Source: Klebsiella sp. BIGb0138
GTDB taxonomy: Bacteria > Pseudomonadota > Gammaproteobacteria > Enterobacterales > Enterobacteriaceae
DNA: 64,000 nucleotides
Reading direction: 5' to 3'
Assembly (NCBI RefSeq): GCF_004342285.1
Contig: NZ_SMCV01000018.1
Span: 1-64,000 of the forward strand
In this document: one piece after another, positions 31,428 through 40,776 of the stretch
Layout: each line of letters begins with the position of its first letter
Position numbering within the stretch: position 1 is the first letter of the stretch
Notes under the pieces: model-generated
Database searches by the model: none
Seen by the model: only the letters and a program-made list of their open reading frames with translations
What the model was told of the DNA's origin: nothing
Translations under genes and position numbers: made by a program

Positions 31428-32770
31428 CATTAATGCAATTTTGCGGGCTGCTGGTGGTCTGGCTGCTGTCGACGCTGTTTATCGCCACCGTGACTTACTT
31501 TGAGTTTCGCCGCGTGCGTTTTAACTTCAACGTCTTCTTCTCGTTGTTGTTTTTGCTGACTTTCTTCTTTGGCTTCCCGCTGACCAGCATCCTGGTGTTC
31601 CGCTTTGATGTCAGCGTCGCCCCGCCGGAAGTATTGCTGCAAACTCTGCTGGTGTCGGTCTGTTTCTACGCGGTGTATTACGTGACCTATAAAACGCGCC
31701 TGCGTTCGGCTACGCACGACAGCCGGCGCCGTCCGCTATTTACCATGAACCGGGTGGAGACCAACCTGGCATGGGTGATTTTGCTGGGCGTCGCGCTGCT
31801 GTGCGTCGGGATTTTCTTTGCCCATAATGGCTTCCTGCTGTTCAGACTCAACTCCTACAGCCAGATCTTCTCCAGTGAAGTCTCCGGCGTGGCGTTGAAG
31901 CGATTTTTCTATTTCTTTATCCCGGCAATGCTGGTGGTCTATTTCCTGCGCCAGGATTATAAGGCGTGGATATTCTTCCTGATCAGCACCGTGGCGTTTG
32001 GCCTGCTGACCTATGCCATCGTCGGCGGTACCCGCGCGAACATTATTATCGCTTTCGCCATCTTCCTGTTTATCGGCATTATTCGCGGCTGGATCAGCCT
32101 GTGGATGCTGGCGGCGGCTGGCGTACTTGGCATCGTCGGGATGTTCTGGCTGGCGCTTAAACGCTACGGCATGAACGTCAGCGGCGATGAGGCGTTTTAT
32201 ACCTTCCTCTATCTGACCCGCGATACCTTTTCGCCGTGGGAGAATCTGGCGCTGCTGTTGCAGAACTACGACAAGATCGCGTTCCAGGGGCTGGCGCCGA
32301 TGATCCGGGATTTCTACGTCTTTATCCCCAGCTGGATGTGGCACGGCAGGCCGTCAATGGTGCTCAATACCGCGAACTACTTTACCTGGGAAGTGCTGAA
32401 TAATCACTCCGGCCTGGCGATCTCGCCGACGCTGATTGGTTCGCTGGTGGTGATGGGCGGCGTCTGGTTCGTCCCGCTGGGCGCGGTGGCGGTCGGGCTG
32501 ATTATTAAATGGTTCGACTGGCTGTATGAGCTTGGCAACCGGGAGAGTAATCGCTATAAAGCGGCCATTCTGCATAGCTTCTGTTTTGGCGCTATCTTCA
32601 ACATGATAGTGCTGGCACGCGAGGGGCTGGATTCCTTTGGCTCCCGCGTGGTGTTTTTCCTCGTGATCTTTGGTATCTGCTTGCTGGCGGCGAAATTGCT
32701 GTACTGGTTCCTGGATAGCGTGGGACTGATTCATAAGCGGAGCAAACCGCTTTCGCAACCTCAGGTCTGA
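31424..32770 (+). CDS. wzyE: ECA polymerase WzyE
   Basis: 448 residues, two fewer than I recall for E. coli. A polytopic inner-membrane protein with about eleven transmembrane helices that polymerises lipid III units on the periplasmic side. Sequence is typical: long hydrophobic stretches, a large loop near residues 240-330 ([33 protein letters not shown]). The wecG start follows 11 bases after the stop. Confidence 0.94.
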   Translation: MTLMQFCGLLVVWLLSTLFIATVTYFEFRRVRFNFNVFFSLLFLLTFFFGFPLTSILVFRFDVSVAPPEVLLQTLLVSVCFYAVYYVTYKTRLRSATHDSRRRPLFTMNRVETNLAWVILLGVALLCVGIFFAHNGFLLFRLNSYSQIFSSEVSGVALKRFFYFFIPAMLVVYFLRQDYKAWIFFLISTVAFGLLTYAIVGGTRANIIIAFAIFLFIGIIRGWISLWMLAAAGVLGIVGMFWLALKRYGMNVSGDEAFYTFLYLTRDTFSPWENLALLLQNYDKIAFQGLAPMIRDFYVFIPSWMWHGRPSMVLNTANYFTWEVLNNHSGLAISPTLIGSLVVMGGVWFVPLGAVAVGLIIKWFDWLYELGNRESNRYKAAILHSFCFGAIFNMIVLAREGLDSFGSRVVFFLVIFGICLLAAKLLYWFLDSVGLIHKRSKPLSQPQV

Positions 32771-32781
32771 TAAGGATGGAC

Positions 32782-33522
32782 ATGACTGGGACTACTTCTG
32801 CGCCGTTGTATCTGTTGAGAGGATTACAACTCATTGGCTGGCGCAACATGCAGCATGCTCTGGATTATCTGTACGCTGACGGTGCTATCCGTCAGGGAAC
32901 GCTGGTCGCGATTAACGCCGAGAAGATGCTGGCGGTAGAGGACGACCCGGAGGTGCGGGCGTTGATTGAGGCTGCGGAGTTTAAATACGCCGATGGCATC
33001 AGCGTCGTGCGCTCATTGCGCAAAAAATATCCTCAGGCGCAGGTGTCGCGCGTGGCGGGAGCCGATTTATGGGAAGCGCTGATGGAACGCGCGGGCGCCC
33101 AGGGGACGCCGGTCTTTCTGGTGGGCGGCAAGCCGGAGGTGCTGGCACAGACCGTATCCCAGCTGCGGGCACGCTGGAAGGTCAATATTGTCGGGAGCCA
33201 GGACGGCTATTTCGCCGCTGGCCAGCGCCAGGCGCTGTTCGAGCGTATCCGCGATAGCGGGGCGCAAATCGTCACCGTGGCGATGGGATCGCCGCGTCAG
33301 GAGATTCTGATGCGCGATTGCCGGGCGGTCTATCCGCAGGCGCTGTATATGGGCGTGGGAGGCACCTACGACGTATTTACCGGCCATGTTCACCGGGCGC
33401 CAAAATTCTGGCAAAACCTGGGGCTGGAATGGTTCTATCGTTTGGTATCCCAGCCGAGCCGGATTAAAAGACAGATCCGCCTGCTGCGATATTTACGTTG
33501 GTATTACACCGGTCAGCTCTGA
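32782..33522 (+). CDS. wecG: UDP-ManNAcA transferase (lipid II synthesis)
   Basis: 246 residues, WecG/TagA/CpsF family (GT26). Transfers ManNAcA to lipid I. Family motifs: [42 protein letters not shown] and [11 protein letters not shown]. Two ATGs are possible (32776 and 32782). AAGG lies zero bases from the first but six from the second, and the second gives the E. coli length. Last gene of the ECA operon. I see no clear terminator after it. Confidence 0.94.
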   Translation: MTGTTSAPLYLLRGLQLIGWRNMQHALDYLYADGAIRQGTLVAINAEKMLAVEDDPEVRALIEAAEFKYADGISVVRSLRKKYPQAQVSRVAGADLWEALMERAGAQGTPVFLVGGKPEVLAQTVSQLRARWKVNIVGSQDGYFAAGQRQALFERIRDSGAQIVTVAMGSPRQEILMRDCRAVYPQALYMGVGGTYDVFTGHVHRAPKFWQNLGLEWFYRLVSQPSRIKRQIRLLRYLRWYYTGQL

Positions 33523-33863
33523 TATTCCGCTGCTAATTGGCCAGTTTGCGTACATATTCTGTCTAATACCTTAATTTGCCTGATACTTTATTTGCCATTT
33601 GCGCAAAATTCATTAACCATTCGCATGCTTAATGCGCGGCGGGCGGTCTTTGCCGTCGCGCAGGCAAGGCCATTTCCTTTCATTAATTCATAAAAATAAC
33701 CGGTATATGCACAAGACCCTTCGGGAGACGGCGAGGGAGTCAATCTGCCATTACCCAGCGGCATACATCACTGTGCGGTTGGCGTGTGCGGAGCGAACCA
33801 GCAGGCAGATCGCCTGAAGGGTGCGGAGTAAAAACCGGAGGCAGGGCAAACACAAGAGGCTAT
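33523..33863 (+). promoter_or_regulatory. wecG-yifK intergenic region, yifK promoter and leader
   Basis: A 341-bp gap. The first part (33523-33700) is AT-rich and should contain the yifK promoter, Lrp-controlled in E. coli. The second part is a GC-rich leader with a long nested inverted repeat (separate entry). Close to the start codon the leader reads CAAACACAAGAGG; AAACACAA is complementary to the GU-rich R1 arm of the sRNA GcvB, a known repressor of yifK. Confidence 0.55.
33716..33822 (+). ncRNA. Putative structured RNA element in the yifK leader
   Basis: Three 5' segments, ACCCTTC (33716), GGCG (33730) and ATCTGCC (33743), pair in nested order with one uninterrupted 3' segment GGCAGATCGCCTGAAGGGT (33804-33822). 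The 5' strand carries purine-rich bulges (GGGAGAC, AGGGAGTCA) and the apical part has GGTT/AACC pairing. The shape, an interrupted long helix with purine bulges ending 41 bases before the yifK ATG, suggests a cis-regulatory RNA. I recognise no known riboswitch. A 36-codon frame (33707-33817) covers the same bases without a good ribosome site. Confidence 0.45.
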
Positions 33864-35249
33864 ATGACAGAGAAAAAAGCGGAACTCCAGCGCGGGCTGG
33901 AGGCCAGGCACATTGAACTGATCGCCCTTGGCGGTACGATTGGCGTCGGTTTATTTATGGGGGCGGCCAGTACGCTGAAGTGGGCCGGTCCTTCCGTCCT
34001 GCTGGCGTATATTATCGCCGGCTTATTTGTGTTCTTCATCATGCGTTCGATGGGCGAAATGTTGTTCCTCGAACCGGTAACCGGCTCGTTCGCCGTTTAC
34101 GCACACCGCTACATGAGTCCGTTCTTCGGCTACCTGACCGCCTGGTCATACTGGTTTATGTGGATGGCGGTCGGGATTTCGGAGATTACGGCCATCGGGG
34201 TGTACGTGCAGTTCTGGTTCCCGGAGATGGCGCAGTGGATACCGGCGCTGATTGCCGTTGGGCTGGTGGCGCTGGCGAACCTGGCCGCGGTACGCCTGTA
34301 TGGTGAGATCGAATTCTGGTTCGCGATGATTAAAGTCACCACCATTATCGTGATGATTGTCGTCGGGCTGGGCGTGATTTTCTTTGGTTTTGGTAACGGC
34401 GGGCACGCTATCGGCTTCGACAACCTGACCGAGCACGGTGGTTTCTTCGCCGGCGGCTGGAAGGGCTTTCTGACGGCGCTGTGCATTGTGGTGGCGTCCT
34501 ATCAGGGCGTGGAGCTGATCGGGATTACCGCCGGCGAGGCGAAGAACCCGCAGGTTACCCTGCGTAGCGCGGTCGGTAAGGTGCTGTGGCGCATTCTGAT
34601 TTTTTATGTCGGCGCCATTTTTGTGATTGTGACCATCTTCCCGTGGAATCAGATTGGCTCCGGCGGCAGTCCGTTCGTCCTGACCTTTGCCAAAATAGGG
34701 ATCGCCGCCGCTGCCGGGATTATCAACTTCGTGGTGCTGACGGCGGCGCTTTCCGGTTGTAATAGCGGGATGTACAGCTGCGGACGGATGCTCTACGCGC
34801 TGGCGAAGAACCGCCAGCTGCCTGCGACTATCGGCAAAGTGTCGCGCAACGGCGTACCGGCGGCGGGCGTTGGGTTGTCAATTCTGATTCTGCTGCTCGG
34901 CTCATGCCTGAACTATATTATTCCGAATCCACAGCGGGTATTCGTCTACGTCTACAGCGCCAGCGTGCTGCCGGGCATGGTGCCGTGGTTTGTGATCCTG
35001 ATTAGCCAGCTGCGTTTTCGCCGCGCCCACCGGCAGGCGATGGCCAGCCATCCGTTCCGTTCGCTGCTGTTCCCGTGGACGAACTATTTGACGATGGCGT
35101 TTCTGGTTTGCGTGCTGATCGGCATGGGTTTTAACGACGATACCCGTATGTCGCTGTTCGTCGGGATTCTTTTCCTGGCCGGGGTCACGCTTATTTATCG
35201 GGTTTTTGGCCTTGGTCGGCAGGGGAATATCGACAAAACGGCGGAATAA
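33864..35249 (+). CDS. yifK: Amino acid permease YifK (threonine/serine-type, APC family)
   Basis: 461 residues with twelve transmembrane helices of the amino acid/polyamine/organocation family (AAT subfamily). The first helix motif [17 protein letters not shown] near residue 20 binds substrate. In enterics YifK/ThrP is reported as a threonine and serine proton symporter. An open frame extends 26 codons upstream, but ATG 33864 gives M(T/A)[14 protein letters not shown] and has AAGAGG upstream. E. coli data implicate Lrp and the sRNA GcvB in control; the leader here has a GcvB-complementary CA-rich segment. Monocistronic, upstream of a tRNA operon. Confidence 0.93.
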   Translation: MTEKKAELQRGLEARHIELIALGGTIGVGLFMGAASTLKWAGPSVLLAYIIAGLFVFFIMRSMGEMLFLEPVTGSFAVYAHRYMSPFFGYLTAWSYWFMWMAVGISEITAIGVYVQFWFPEMAQWIPALIAVGLVALANLAAVRLYGEIEFWFAMIKVTTIIVMIVVGLGVIFFGFGNGGHAIGFDNLTEHGGFFAGGWKGFLTALCIVVASYQGVELIGITAGEAKNPQVTLRSAVGKVLWRILIFYVGAIFVIVTIFPWNQIGSGGSPFVLTFAKIGIAAAAGIINFVVLTAALSGCNSGMYSCGRMLYALAKNRQLPATIGKVSRNGVPAAGVGLSILILLLGSCLNYIIPNPQRVFVYVYSASVLPGMVPWFVILISQLRFRRAHRQAMASHPFRSLLFPWTNYLTMAFLVCVLIGMGFNDDTRMSLFVGILFLAGVTLIYRVFGLGRQGNIDKTAE

Positions 35250-35301
35250 ACGCCAAAATGCGCAAAGCGTGAGCAAACAGAAATTTTATTTAAAAAGGCA
35301 C

Positions 35302-35330
35302 TAGACAGCGGGGGGGGAAGTCCGTATTAT
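35302..35330 (+). promoter_or_regulatory. Promoter of the argX-hisR-leuT-proM tRNA operon
   Basis: TAGACA (35302-35307), 17-base spacer, TATTAT (35325-35330), followed by a GC-rich discriminator CCGACCCCGC typical of stringently controlled stable-RNA promoters. The spacer contains eight consecutive G residues (35310-35317). Confidence 0.7.
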
Positions 35331-35351
35331 CCGACCCCGCAACGGCGCTAA

Positions 35352-35428
<77 letters not shown>

Positions 35429-35494
35429 TTTAACCCGGTGCTTGAGCTGCGGTGGACTGGGAATTTTACAGTGCCGCGTGAAAAGATTTGTAGT

Positions 35495-35571
35495 GGTGGC
35501 TATAGCTCAGTTGGTAGAGCCCTGGATTGTGATTCCAGTTGTCGTGGGTTCGAATCCCATTAGCCACCCCA
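35495..35571 (+). tRNA. hisR: tRNA-His (GTG)
   Basis: A 77-nt tRNA including the extra 5' G(-1) that opposes the discriminator C. Anticodon GTG lies in GGATTGTGATTCC, and CCA is encoded. Confidence 0.97.
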
Positions 35572-35593
35572 TTATTTGATAGAGTTGTGAATT

Positions 35594-35680
35594 GCGAAGG
35601 TGGCGGAATTGGTAGACGCGCTAGCTTCAGGTGTTAGTGTTCTTACGGACGTGGGGGTTCAAGTCCCCCCCCTCGCACCA
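35594..35680 (+). tRNA. leuT: tRNA-Leu (CAG)
   Basis: An 87-nt class II tRNA with a long variable arm (GTGTTCTTACGGAC) and anticodon CAG. Encoded CCA. Third gene of the operon. Confidence 0.97.
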
Positions 35681-35722
35681 CGACTTTAACGAATTGAACT
35701 AAAAATTCAAAAAGCAGTGCAT

Positions 35723-35799
35723 CGGCGAGTAGCGCAGCTTGGTAGCGCAACTGGTTTGGGACCAGTGGGTCGGAGGTTCGAATCCTCTCTCGCCGACCA
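35723..35799 (+). tRNA. proM: tRNA-Pro (TGG)
   Basis: A 77-nt tRNA with anticodon TGG (TTTGGGACC) and encoded CCA, last gene of the operon, followed six bases later by an intrinsic terminator. Confidence 0.97.
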
Positions 35800-35805
35800 A
35801 TTTTG

Positions 35806-35829
35806 AACCCCGCTTCGGCGGGGTTTTTT
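35806..35829 (+). terminator. tRNA operon terminator
   Basis: AACCCCGC, UUCG-type tetraloop, GCGGGGTT followed by T residues. Confidence 0.94.
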
Positions 35830-35988
35830 GTTTTCTTCCGTGCCAAATCTTTCTCATATCCCCATGATCTTGCAAACAAAAACCTCACATGCCTCCGGTA
35901 TGCGCCGCGGTAGTTTGTTGGGCAGAAAACTCCCAATTCACCCTGCGGACAGATGCAATTTCCCCAGAACCTGTGCGATAATAAACGG
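35830..35988 (+). promoter_or_regulatory. proM-glmZ gap with glmZ promoter
   Basis: In K-12 the aslB and aslA genes lie in this neighbourhood; here the gap is short and holds no gene. GATAAT at 35977-35982, with an extended TG upstream, is placed seven bases before the GlmZ 5' end and is the likely -10. The -35 (TGCAAT, 35954-35959) is weak. Confidence 0.6.
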
Positions 35989-36247
35989 GTAGATGCTCAT
36001 TCCATCTCTTATGTTCGCCTTCGGCCTCATAAACCCAGGAATGATGCAGAGCCGTTTACGGTGCTTATCGTCCACTGACAGATGTCGCGTTTATACGCAC
36101 GATCTTCACGCTGCTTCAAAGCAGCTTGAGAGATACAGCGTATCGTCTCATCAAACACCATGGACATAACGTTGAGTGAAGCACCCAATTTGTTGTCAAA
36201 CAGACCTGTTTTAACGCCTGCCCTGGTTTCAGTGCAGGCGTTTTTTT
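35989..36247 (+). ncRNA. glmZ: Small RNA GlmZ, with an internal hairpin insertion
   Basis: The 5' end GTAGATGCTCATTCCATCTC, the middle CAGAGCCGTTTACGGTGCTT and the 3' part GAGTGAAGCACCCAA...CAGACCTGTTTTAACGCCTG match E. coli GlmZ as I remember it. The terminator stem ACGCCTGC / GCAGGCGT with a T-run ends it. GlmZ pairs with glmS mRNA and activates glucosamine-6-phosphate synthase; the adaptor RapZ and RNase E inactivate it by cleavage. The gene is about 259 nt against 207 in E. coli: 58 nt (36089-36146) replace about six and can fold as a hairpin. It lies beside hemY, its normal neighbour. Confidence 0.9.
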
Positions 36248-36347
36248 ATTTCAGGGGTCAATGAAACGAACAGGGACGGCGGGGGAAAAGGGCGGCTGGG
36301 AAGCGCGCTATCGCCCTGAAGAGAGGCGATAGCGGCAGGCGAGCGGG

Positions 36348-37544
36348 CTACTGCTGCGGATTGTTCTGCAGGGTCAACAGCAGGCCATCACGGCGCATGG
36401 CGGCGGCCTCTTCCGGTTGATGCATCCGGTCAAGGGTATCGGCCAGCCACGCATAATCAAATGCATCCGGGCGCTGCTTCAGTGCGGCGCGGAACGCGAT
36501 GCTGGCTTCCTGCCATTCGCCGTGGCGCATCAGAGATTGCCCCAGCGTGCTCCACAGCAAGGGACGATCGCCAACGGATTTGATCTGCTGACGCAGCACT
36601 TTTTCCAGCTGCTCTGGGTTATTGGTCTTCAGGCGCGGGATGAGCATCACCAGGCGGTCGTCATACTGCTTCTTCAGACCGTCGATAATAATTTGCTGCG
36701 CGGTATCGTGATCGTCGCTTTCGATGAGCAGGTTGGCCATCGCCACCTGCAGCGATACCTGCGCGCGGGTTTTGCGGTTTTGACCTTTCCACCATTCGCG
36801 CAGCCCTTCGCTGCCCCGATCGGCCAGGGTTTTATCCATTAAACCTATCCACGCCTGCTGCTCCAACGCGGCGCGATGCGCGTCATCGCTGACGTTGGCT
36901 TTCGCCATCGACGGGATAATATCCAGCAGCGAATGCCATGCCCCGGTGCGGGTATAGGCCTGCTCGGCCAGACGCAGAACTTCCGGGTGCCGTGGGGTAA
37001 TTTCCAGCAGCTTATCAACCCCGTGGCGCGCGGCCAGGTTTTCATTACGCGCCAGCTGCAGACGCACGCGGGCGATCTCTACCGGAATCAGATCGTCTCC
37101 AGCCAGTTCCGTGGCGCGTTCCAGATGTTGGTTTGCCCGCGCCTCATCACCACGCTGCTGGGCCGCTTCTGCCGCCAGCAGATAGTTCACCACCGGCTGT
37201 TCAGCATGATCGGCGTTCTTCGCCATCAGCTTCTCAACCTGCTGATAGTCGCCTTCCGCCAGCTTGAGTAGCGCCTGCTCGGTTTGTTTGCGCGCGCGGC
37301 GGCGCTTACGCCCGACGAACCAGCCGCGGGTATGGGCGCCGGTACGGAAAATACGCCGGAATAGCCATTCAATGGCAAACAGTACCACCATGGTAAGGAT
37401 CATAATGATCGCCAGCCCGGTGACGCTGGTTTCGATATTGTAGTTATCGGTCTGGATCAGCACGTAGCCCTGATGCCCGGAGATAATGGGGCCGACGACG
37501 ATCCCGGCGATCAACAGTGCGAAGAGTAAGAGAATTTTCAACAT
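36348..37544 (-). CDS. hemY: HemY, TPR membrane protein of the hem operon
   Basis: 398 residues. Two N-terminal transmembrane helices (about 3-20 and 40-60) precede a cytoplasmic region of TPR-like repeats (for instance LLAAEAAQQRGDEARANQHLERA). In E. coli it is the last gene of hemCDXY. It is not the protoporphyrinogen oxidase of Gram-positives that shares its name; a role in coordinating early haem synthesis is suspected. Starts three bases after hemX ends. Confidence 0.94.
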   Translation of the reverse strand: MLKILLLFALLIAGIVVGPIISGHQGYVLIQTDNYNIETSVTGLAIIMILTMVVLFAIEWLFRRIFRTGAHTRGWFVGRKRRRARKQTEQALLKLAEGDYQQVEKLMAKNADHAEQPVVNYLLAAEAAQQRGDEARANQHLERATELAGDDLIPVEIARVRLQLARNENLAARHGVDKLLEITPRHPEVLRLAEQAYTRTGAWHSLLDIIPSMAKANVSDDAHRAALEQQAWIGLMDKTLADRGSEGLREWWKGQNRKTRAQVSLQVAMANLLIESDDHDTAQQIIIDGLKKQYDDRLVMLIPRLKTNNPEQLEKVLRQQIKSVGDRPLLWSTLGQSLMRHGEWQEASIAFRAALKQRPDAFDYAWLADTLDRMHQPEEAAAMRRDGLLLTLQNNPQQ

Positions 37545-37547
37545 GCG

Positions 37548-38729
37548 TTACTCTCCTTGTGTCGCAGGTGCGGGCGCTGACGTCGCGGCTGCCGGAGCTG
37601 GCGTACTGCCCGGCGCGGCGGCAGGCTGCGCCATCAGATTGCGTACCCGCGTCTGCATCAGCTTCTCGAGGATCGCCTGGCTCTGCAGGTTGTCCGGCAC
37701 GTTCATGGTGATGCTCTGCTGGCTCAGCTTATCAACGTCCTCAAGGAAGGCCTTTGTTGAGGCATCTTCGGTATCGTAATAGGCACGGACCCAGGTCGAC
37801 ACGTTATCCAGCGCCTGTTTGTAAGTCTCTTCCTGATGGCGCGGAACCGCCTGCGCTGCGACCAGCAGACGGGAACGGATATTTTCGCGCAGGTAGACAT
37901 CCTGGTTTGGCGCCAGCAGCGGCACCGCCGTTTCGTCGCGGCGACGGACGGTAATAAAGCTGTCCATGAAGCTCTGCCAGCTTTTTTGCAGATTCACCCG
38001 CCACTCGCCGATAGAGCTGGACAGCTCTTCGCTATCGGAATCCATCGGGGAATCGTCATCGTTGTTGTCTGCGAGACGCAGATTATCGATCTGGTTAGCG
38101 AGCTGGTTTACCTTGAGGATAATACCGTCATAGTCGACCTGGCTGACCGCCGACAGGGAGGCGATATCGTCGGTGATCGCCCGGCGGGCGCTAATCAGGC
38201 TGGGGTCGTTCATATCGGCGAGGCTGGCATCGGCGCTTTTCAGCAGCGCCGCGGCGGTGGTGACGTCCTGATCGCTCCACAGCTTACGTCCGGCCGCTTT
38301 CACCAGGAAATCAGCCTGCGCCAGCAGCCAGGTTTTGGCATCGCTACCGGAAATGACGGCCACTTTTTGCTGGACTTCCTCCAGCTGCTTCGCCAGCGTT
38401 TCCTGCTGCTGCTTCGCCTCTGTCAGCTGGTCGGCCTGCTGTTTAATTATGCCTTCGAGTTCGGTTTTTTGGCTGTCCTGCGCTTTTTGCAGCTCCGCGA
38501 CCCGATCGGCGAGCGTTGTACTGGTCTCGTTCTGCCGTGATACTTGCTGTTTATTCAAACCATACAGGCCGACGCCAGCGGCGAGGGCAATGGCGATCGC
38601 AACCGCGCTCAGAACGAGACTGGTTTTATTTGCGCCGTTTTTCTTTCCGCTATTCTCTGGCTGTGGCGCCTTGTCCACGGCCTCCCTGGTCTCTTCAACC
38701 ACGGCGGATTGGTTTTGTTGTTCCGTCAT
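37548..38729 (-). CDS. hemX: HemX, inner-membrane protein of the hem operon
   Basis: 393 residues: acidic cytoplasmic N-terminus, one transmembrane helix (about residues 35-57, [21 protein letters not shown]), a long coiled coil (about 65-135) rich in Gln, Glu and Lys, and a periplasmic helical domain with an Ala/Pro-rich tail. Once annotated as uroporphyrinogen methyltransferase, but it lacks that fold. ATG 38729 (MTEQQNQ) is chosen over one four codons upstream because it fits the E. coli start. Between hemD and hemY. Confidence 0.93.
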   Translation of the reverse strand: MTEQQNQSAVVEETREAVDKAPQPENSGKKNGANKTSLVLSAVAIAIALAAGVGLYGLNKQQVSRQNETSTTLADRVAELQKAQDSQKTELEGIIKQQADQLTEAKQQQETLAKQLEEVQQKVAVISGSDAKTWLLAQADFLVKAAGRKLWSDQDVTTAAALLKSADASLADMNDPSLISARRAITDDIASLSAVSQVDYDGIILKVNQLANQIDNLRLADNNDDDSPMDSDSEELSSSIGEWRVNLQKSWQSFMDSFITVRRRDETAVPLLAPNQDVYLRENIRSRLLVAAQAVPRHQEETYKQALDNVSTWVRAYYDTEDASTKAFLEDVDKLSQQSITMNVPDNLQSQAILEKLMQTRVRNLMAQPAAAPGSTPAPAAATSAPAPATQGE

Positions 38730-38750
38730 TATGGCTTCCAATGTTGAGAG

Positions 38751-39491
38751 TTATTGTAATGCGCGTAGCAGCGCATCGTTGTCGGCGCTATCGGCAACCT
38801 GGATATCCTGCCAGCCCAGTTCCCGGGCCTGCTGGGCCAGGCGTTCACTGACAACTAAAATGCGACAGCGAAGGAGCCACCGTTCGCGATACCACTCCGG
38901 TATCAGCGCCCAAAGCTGTTGCAGCATCTCGCCGCTGGTGACGACCAGCGTGGTGACGCCGCGGGACTGCCAGCGCATTGCTTCTTCTGCGCCGTCGTAA
39001 TGCCGGGCACTACGTTGATAGCATTCACAGAAAGTGACGTCGGCGCCGCGCTCGCGGAGCGTTGCGCCTAACAATTCCCGCCCGCCGTTGCCGCGAAGAA
39101 GAAGAGCCTTCTTCCCCGCAATGTTTTGTAATTCAGGTAATTGTAGCAAGACTTCGCTGATTTCCCGATCTAATGGGTAGCGAATATCCCTGGCGCTGAC
39201 TTTATGCAGGGCCAGCGCGGTGGTGCGACCGATGGCGAAATAGCCGGGAGCCTGCGGCCAACGCTGGTTCAGCTGATGCAGGCGGGCGTGGGCAAACTCC
39301 ACGGCGTGCTGTGAAAGGGCAAACAACAAATCGCCTGCGGATAAGGCCGCCAGCTGGCCGCTTAAGGCGTGCAGTCCGCGGCCGGGGGTAAATTCAATAA
39401 GTGGAAAGCTCCAGGCCACGCGTCCCAGCGCGCGCAGGCGGCTGACCAGCTCTTCGCCTTGCGGCAGCGGACGGGTGACCAGGATACTCAT
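38751..39491 (-). CDS. hemD: Uroporphyrinogen-III synthase
   Basis: 246 residues, the two-domain HemD fold. Cyclises hydroxymethylbilane to uroporphyrinogen III, the common precursor of haem, sirohaem and cobalamin. N-terminal [18 protein letters not shown] and the central [11 protein letters not shown] are family features. Overlaps the end of hemC by four bases, so the product of one is made with the next enzyme. Confidence 0.95.
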   Translation of the reverse strand: MSILVTRPLPQGEELVSRLRALGRVAWSFPLIEFTPGRGLHALSGQLAALSAGDLLFALSQHAVEFAHARLHQLNQRWPQAPGYFAIGRTTALALHKVSARDIRYPLDREISEVLLQLPELQNIAGKKALLLRGNGGRELLGATLRERGADVTFCECYQRSARHYDGAEEAMRWQSRGVTTLVVTSGEMLQQLWALIPEWYRERWLLRCRILVVSERLAQQARELGWQDIQVADSADNDALLRALQ

Positions 39492-40429
39492 CGCGGCGCT
39501 TCTCCCGCATAGACGGCGGCGAGAATATCGCGGGCGCCGTTATCCAGCAGTTCTTCCGCCAGCGAGACGCCGAGGCGTTCGGCATCTTCCGCCAGGCCGC
39601 GTCGCTCGCCGTGTACTACCTGCGAGCCGTCGGGGGCGCCAACCAGCGCGCGCAGCCACAGCTCGCCGTTGACGAGCTCGGCGTAGCTGCCGATAGGCAC
39701 CTGACAGCCGCCTTCAAGCCGGGTATTCATCGCCCGCTCCGCGCGTACGCGAATGGCCGTTTCCGCATGATTCAGCGGGGCTAACAGCGCCTGGGTCCAT
39801 TGATCGTCAAGACGACATTCAATGCCGACCGCGCCCTGGCCAACGGCGGGCAGCGACTGCTCCGGCGTCAACGGCTGACGAATGCGCGCTTCGAGCCCGA
39901 GGCGTTTAAGGCCCGCGGCCGCGAGGATAATGGCGTCATACTCGCCGCTGTCGAGTTTCCCGAGACGAGTCCCCACGTTGCCGCGCAGCGAACGGATCAC
40001 CAAATCCGGACGCCGGGCTGCCAGTTGGCACTGACGGCGTAAACTCGATGTGCCGACGATGCTGCCGTGCGGCAGCGCGTCGATGGAGGCGTAGTGATTG
40101 GACACGAAAGCATCGCGCGGATCTTCGCGCTCGCAAATCGTGACCAGCCCCAGTCCCGCGGGAAACTCGACCGGAACATCTTTCATGGAATGCACGGCGA
40201 TATCCGCGCGGTCTTCCAGCATGGCCAGCTCTAACTCTTTGACAAACAAGCCCTTGCCACCCACTTTTGCCAGCGGGGTATCCAGGAGCACGTCGCCGCG
40301 AGTCACCATCGGCACCAGTTCGACCACCAGCCCAGGATGACAGGACTCAAGGCGTTCTTTCACATAATGCGCCTGCCATAGCGCAAGTGGGCTTTGCCGT
40401 GTGGCAATTCTCAAAACTTTGTCTAACAT
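39488..40429 (-). CDS. hemC: Porphobilinogen deaminase (hydroxymethylbilane synthase)
   Basis: 313 residues, E. coli length. Joins four porphobilinogens on a covalently bound dipyrromethane cofactor held by the Cys in [10 protein letters not shown] (near residue 242). Other signatures: [36 protein letters not shown] 40429 ([12 protein letters not shown]) is used; an in-frame start nine codons upstream is less likely. First gene of hemCDXY and divergent from cyaA. Confidence 0.96.
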   Translation of the reverse strand: MLDKVLRIATRQSPLALWQAHYVKERLESCHPGLVVELVPMVTRGDVLLDTPLAKVGGKGLFVKELELAMLEDRADIAVHSMKDVPVEFPAGLGLVTICEREDPRDAFVSNHYASIDALPHGSIVGTSSLRRQCQLAARRPDLVIRSLRGNVGTRLGKLDSGEYDAIILAAAGLKRLGLEARIRQPLTPEQSLPAVGQGAVGIECRLDDQWTQALLAPLNHAETAIRVRAERAMNTRLEGGCQVPIGSYAELVNGELWLRALVGAPDGSQVVHGERRGLAEDAERLGVSLAEELLDNGARDILAAVYAGEAPR

Positions 40430-40776
40430 GCTTGTTACCGTCGTTGTCGACCACAAACTATCCTAACATTGTTGCCTTATGGATGTTAGTTTTGTGGGAT
40501 TAGGGGCGCGGCTCTTTCTTTATTAACGTTTGGTGCCATCCCGGTTGCCACAACCGTAGTGAGGAATTTACACGCAGTAAACGGTGCTACACTTGTATGT
40601 AGCGCATCTTTCTTTACGGTCAATGAGCAAGGTGTTAGATTGATCACGTTTTAAACCATTTGTCCGTCAGCAGCTCATCACAACCACACCGACGACAAAT
40701 GGTGACGGTTTTTGTTGAAATACTGAAATCCTCCGTACTATTGTACGACGGGTTTTTGAACATCAGGCGATATGTC
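40430..40776. promoter_or_regulatory. hemC / cyaA divergent control region
   Basis: A 347-bp gap with no gene, housing promoters for both operons. It contains a CRP-like site at 40633-40648 (separate entry) and, in the cyaA leader, a long inverted repeat: ACCATTTGTC (40655-40664) with GACAAATGGT (40694-40703), extended by GTC/GAC. The hairpin precedes the weak TTG start by 73 bases. Confidence 0.65.
40633..40648 (+). promoter_or_regulatory. CRP-binding site of the cyaA promoter
   Basis: TGTTAGATTGATCACG matches the CRP pattern TGTGA-N6-TCACA at most positions and closely resembles the site through which CRP-cAMP represses cyaA in E. coli, giving feedback on cAMP synthesis. Confidence 0.75.

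Noticed and set aside
33707-33817. A 36-residue peptide gene ([11 protein letters not shown]...) before yifK
   Set aside because: No Shine-Dalgarno sequence and the same bases form a long RNA helix. A leader peptide is possible but not supported enough to annotate as CDS.
35643-35936. A 97-codon minus-strand frame over leuT, proM and the following gap
   Set aside because: It contains the string RIRTSDPLVPNQLRYQAALL, a well-known artefact of reading tRNA genes backwards. It covers two tRNAs and a terminator.
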